DNA of 8,451 nt from Cyanobacteria bacterium UBA9971 (GTDB lineage Bacteria > Cyanobacteriota > Vampirovibrionia > Gastranaerophilales > UBA9971), in NCBI GenBank assembly GCA_003499955.1, contig DNRP01000117.1, positions 1 through 8,451 of the forward strand, given 5' to 3'. Every line of letters begins with the position of its first letter. The stretch's first letter is position 1. The notes under the pieces were generated by a model that saw nothing but the letters and a program-made list of their open reading frames with translations, was not told the DNA's origin and made no database searches. Position numbers and translations under genes: made by a program. Positions 5,459 to 8,451 of this stretch are shown in pieces.

Positions 5459-6208
5459 TTAGCCTAAGTGTATAAATGCTTCAATTTTTGCTTTTACAGA
5501 ACTTGAAGCTTTGTCATCTACATCAATGTAAATCCCGTTGTATTTTTTTGCCAGATATTTTGCCATCTGCATTTTTGAGCAAAAAGTTTGAGCAAAAAAT
5601 ACTGTCGGGACATTTTCATCAACAAACATTTCTAAATCAATGTCTGCCGGTCTTCCTGCTTCAACGCATCTTGTCCAGCCGTAAACATGCGTTGTGTCTG
5701 GAAATAATTCAAGAATACTAAAATCATTTGGAGGAACTCCCCAGAATCCATACTCAGGAGTCGTCGCTTCAAAGTCAGTCTCTTGTTTTTCTATGAGATT
5801 CTCCATTATGGTAACAACTTTTTTCTTTAAATGCAAATTACTTTTTGATATAGGAGTATTATAATTTTTATAACTTACATTATATTTTGTTTGGACTATA
5901 TTTAATCCCAAATCCTGAAGAATTTTTGCGGCAATTCTTCCTGAATCGCATTTTTCTTCGCCAACGGCTGCAACTATTATTTCAAGATTTTCTTTTAAGG
6001 CTATAGAATTATCAATTATATTTTTTATAATACGGCAATATGCATTGGGAAGTATATTTGAAGAAGGCATTTTGTAGTTTATATCAAGGTCAATAATTTC
6101 ATGCTGAGGATATTTTTTTCTTATTTGCAGGAAAATTTCAGGATCAGGATAACCCCAGATGCCTATAGCTTTTAGTTTTTTCGATTTTATGTTTTTTGCT
6201 TTATTCAT
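5459..6208 (-). CDS. Unrecognised cysteine-containing partner of the activase, possibly a compact dehydratase/reductase component
   Basis: A 249-residue soluble protein I do not recognise with certainty. It has two related halves. GIWGYPDPEIFLQIRKKYP (16-34) and GFWGVPPNDFSILELFP (154-170) both open with G-x-W-G-x-P. Each half later has a hydrophobic strand, a cysteine and an A-K helix (IIVAAVGEEKC at 77-87; TVFFAQTFC at 202-210). The cysteines are C58, C87, C181 and C210, and TRCVEAGRPADIDLE (179-193) is a striking conserved-looking segment. 2-hydroxyacyl-CoA dehydratase subunits and double-cubane reductases also have duplicated Rossmann-like halves with cluster cysteines, and they work with HgdC-type activases like the one encoded 4 nt downstream. 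They are longer (about 330-420 aa), so this would be a reduced or distant version. The start ATG 6208 has only a weak GAG upstream; a good promoter lies at 6276-6304. The gene is confident, the function is inferred from context. Confidence 0.8.
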   Translation of the reverse strand: MNKAKNIKSKKLKAIGIWGYPDPEIFLQIRKKYPQHEIIDLDINYKMPSSNILPNAYCRIIKNIIDNSIALKENLEIIVAAVGEEKCDSGRIAAKILQDLGLNIVQTKYNVSYKNYNTPISKSNLHLKKKVVTIMENLIEKQETDFEATTPEYGFWGVPPNDFSILELFPDTTHVYGWTRCVEAGRPADIDLEMFVDENVPTVFFAQTFCSKMQMAKYLAKKYNGIYIDVDDKASSSVKAKIEAFIHLG

Positions 6209-6275
6209 TCAAAAACTCAAATATTAATTTTTTCTTAATTTTTTAAAACTTAAATCTACTAACTGATATAAATAT

Positions 6276-6304
6276 ACTATAAACGTAAGTTGCTAATTTG
6301 CCAA
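6276..6304 (-). promoter_or_regulatory. Sigma-70 promoter of the activase/partner operon
   Basis: On the minus strand TTGGCA (6299-6304, five of six to consensus) and TATAGT (6276-6281, five of six) are separated by exactly 17 nt, ending about 68 nt before the ATG at 6208. It is the best-formed promoter in the window, and it is oriented to transcribe both genes. Confidence 0.6.
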
Positions 6305-6336
6305 AATCGTTGAAATATACATGAATGGAAGAATTA

Positions 6337-6477
6337 TGATTGCGAGGCATTGTACGTTTATGAAAAGTTTTTATTTTACTAACGAAGCAATCTTCCAAAA
6401 AGAAATATTGTCATTTATGAAGATTGTTTCGTTAGGTTAATTATTGTATTTTATTGATGATTTATGCTTCGCAATGA
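6337..6477. repeat. Nested inverted-repeat element (MITE/palindromic-repeat-like)
   Basis: Within the 369-nt gene-free region between the activase operon and dnaK there are two nested inverted repeats. The inner arms CTAACGAAGCAATCTTC (6379-6395) and GAAGATTGTTTCGTTAG (6419-6435) match at 16 of 17 positions around a 23-nt loop. The outer arms ATTGCGAGGCAT (6339-6350) and ATGCTTCGCAAT (6464-6475) match at 11 of 12. The words ATTGCGAGGC and CGAAGCAATC resemble the dispersed palindromic repeats of the 'GTCATTGCGAG...CGAAGCAATC' type that I recall from several bacterial genomes. No coding frame lies inside. It is probably a non-autonomous repeat whose copies may occur elsewhere in the genome. Confidence 0.6.
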
Positions 6478-6496
6478 CAGAGAAAACTCTAAAACT

Positions 6497-6524
6497 TTGT
6501 GTGAAAATATTTTCATATTAGAAT
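6497..6524 (+). promoter_or_regulatory. Candidate dnaK promoter
   Basis: TTGTGT (6497-6502) and TAGAAT (6519-6524; five of six to consensus) are spaced by 16 nt, about 53 nt upstream of the dnaK ATG. The spacer contains the palindrome described separately. No CIRCE inverted repeat (TTAGCACTC-N9-GAGTGCTAA) is present, so classical HrcA control is not supported here. Confidence 0.45.
6502..6515. promoter_or_regulatory. Perfect 14-bp palindrome in the dnaK promoter spacer, possible operator
   Basis: TGAAAATATTTTCA is its own reverse complement and lies between the candidate -35 and -10 boxes of dnaK, where a bound dimer would block RNA polymerase. The regulator is unknown. It consists mostly of A/T bases, so chance cannot be excluded. 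Confidence 0.35.
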
Positions 6525-6560
6525 AAAAGAAAATAATTTTTTAATTTGGAATAAAGAGAA

Positions 6561-6566
6561 AAGGAG
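6561..6566 (+). promoter_or_regulatory. dnaK ribosome binding site
   Basis: AAGGAG ends 11 nt before the ATG at 6578, somewhat further than the usual 5-9 nt. The start is still secure because [14 protein letters not shown] is the conserved DnaK N-terminus. Confidence 0.6.
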
Positions 6567-6574
6567 AAAATTAG

Positions 6575-8419
<1,845 letters not shown>

Positions 8420-8451
8420 AAATAGCATATAGAATAAATAAATAAGCCCCG

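Noticed and set aside
8420..8451. Intrinsic terminator after dnaK
   Set aside because: Only 32 nt remain. The final AAGCCCCG could open a GC-rich hairpin, but the second arm is outside the window.

Overview
The window is AT-rich (roughly one third G+C by eye) bacterial chromosome with tightly packed genes on both strands. There are no phage structural genes, transposases, rRNA, tRNA or CRISPR. The DnaK lacks the subdomain-IB insert of proteobacterial and cyanobacterial Hsp70s. Together with the low G+C, the PilZ protein, the thiamine-binding MTH1187-type protein and the dehydratase-activase pair, this points to an anaerobic, low-G+C lineage: a Clostridia-like or Melainabacteria/Gastranaerophilales-like organism is my guess. 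The taxonomy is inference only.

Layout. (1) 1-1326, minus strand: a TPR protein cut by the left edge, preceded by a YcgR-like PilZ protein that probably senses cyclic di-GMP. (2) 1350/1386-2051, plus strand: a small matrixin-like zinc protease with no visible signal peptide. Its stop codon overlaps that of a convergent four-helix membrane protein of the YvlD / 'phage holin 4_2' family (2048-2398). (3) 2491-4170, minus strand: a radical SAM/SPASM enzyme directly downstream of a small gene. The small protein carries three near-identical copies of a Val-Ile-Tyr-Tyr-Ile-Ala-Pro-Ile-Asp-Arg unit in Pro-rich spacers. This has the form of a multi-core peptide precursor with its radical SAM maturase, a candidate undescribed RiPP system, and a long hairpin lies between the two genes. 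(4) 4381-4683, plus: a YqgV/MTH1187-type thiamine-binding protein whose stop abuts that of the next minus-strand gene. (5) 4684-6208, minus: a two-gene operon with a 4-nt gap. It encodes a BadF/HgdC-type ATPase activase with both cluster-ligand cysteines and a small unrecognised cysteine-containing partner that may be a compact dehydratase/reductase component. A well-formed sigma-70 promoter precedes it. (6) 6209-6577: a gene-free divergent intergenic region with a nested inverted-repeat element (6337-6477) and the dnaK promoter, which contains a perfect 14-bp palindrome. (7) 6578-8419, plus: complete dnaK.

How they fit together. The most interesting unit is the repeat precursor plus radical SAM/SPASM enzyme. 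In the working model the enzyme modifies the three Tyr-Tyr-containing cores, and the hairpin between the genes lets the precursor be made in excess. No transporter or obvious dedicated leader peptidase is in view. The nearby matrixin is the only protease in the window, and nothing in the sequence ties it to the precursor. The activase operon is a second, separate anaerobic redox module.
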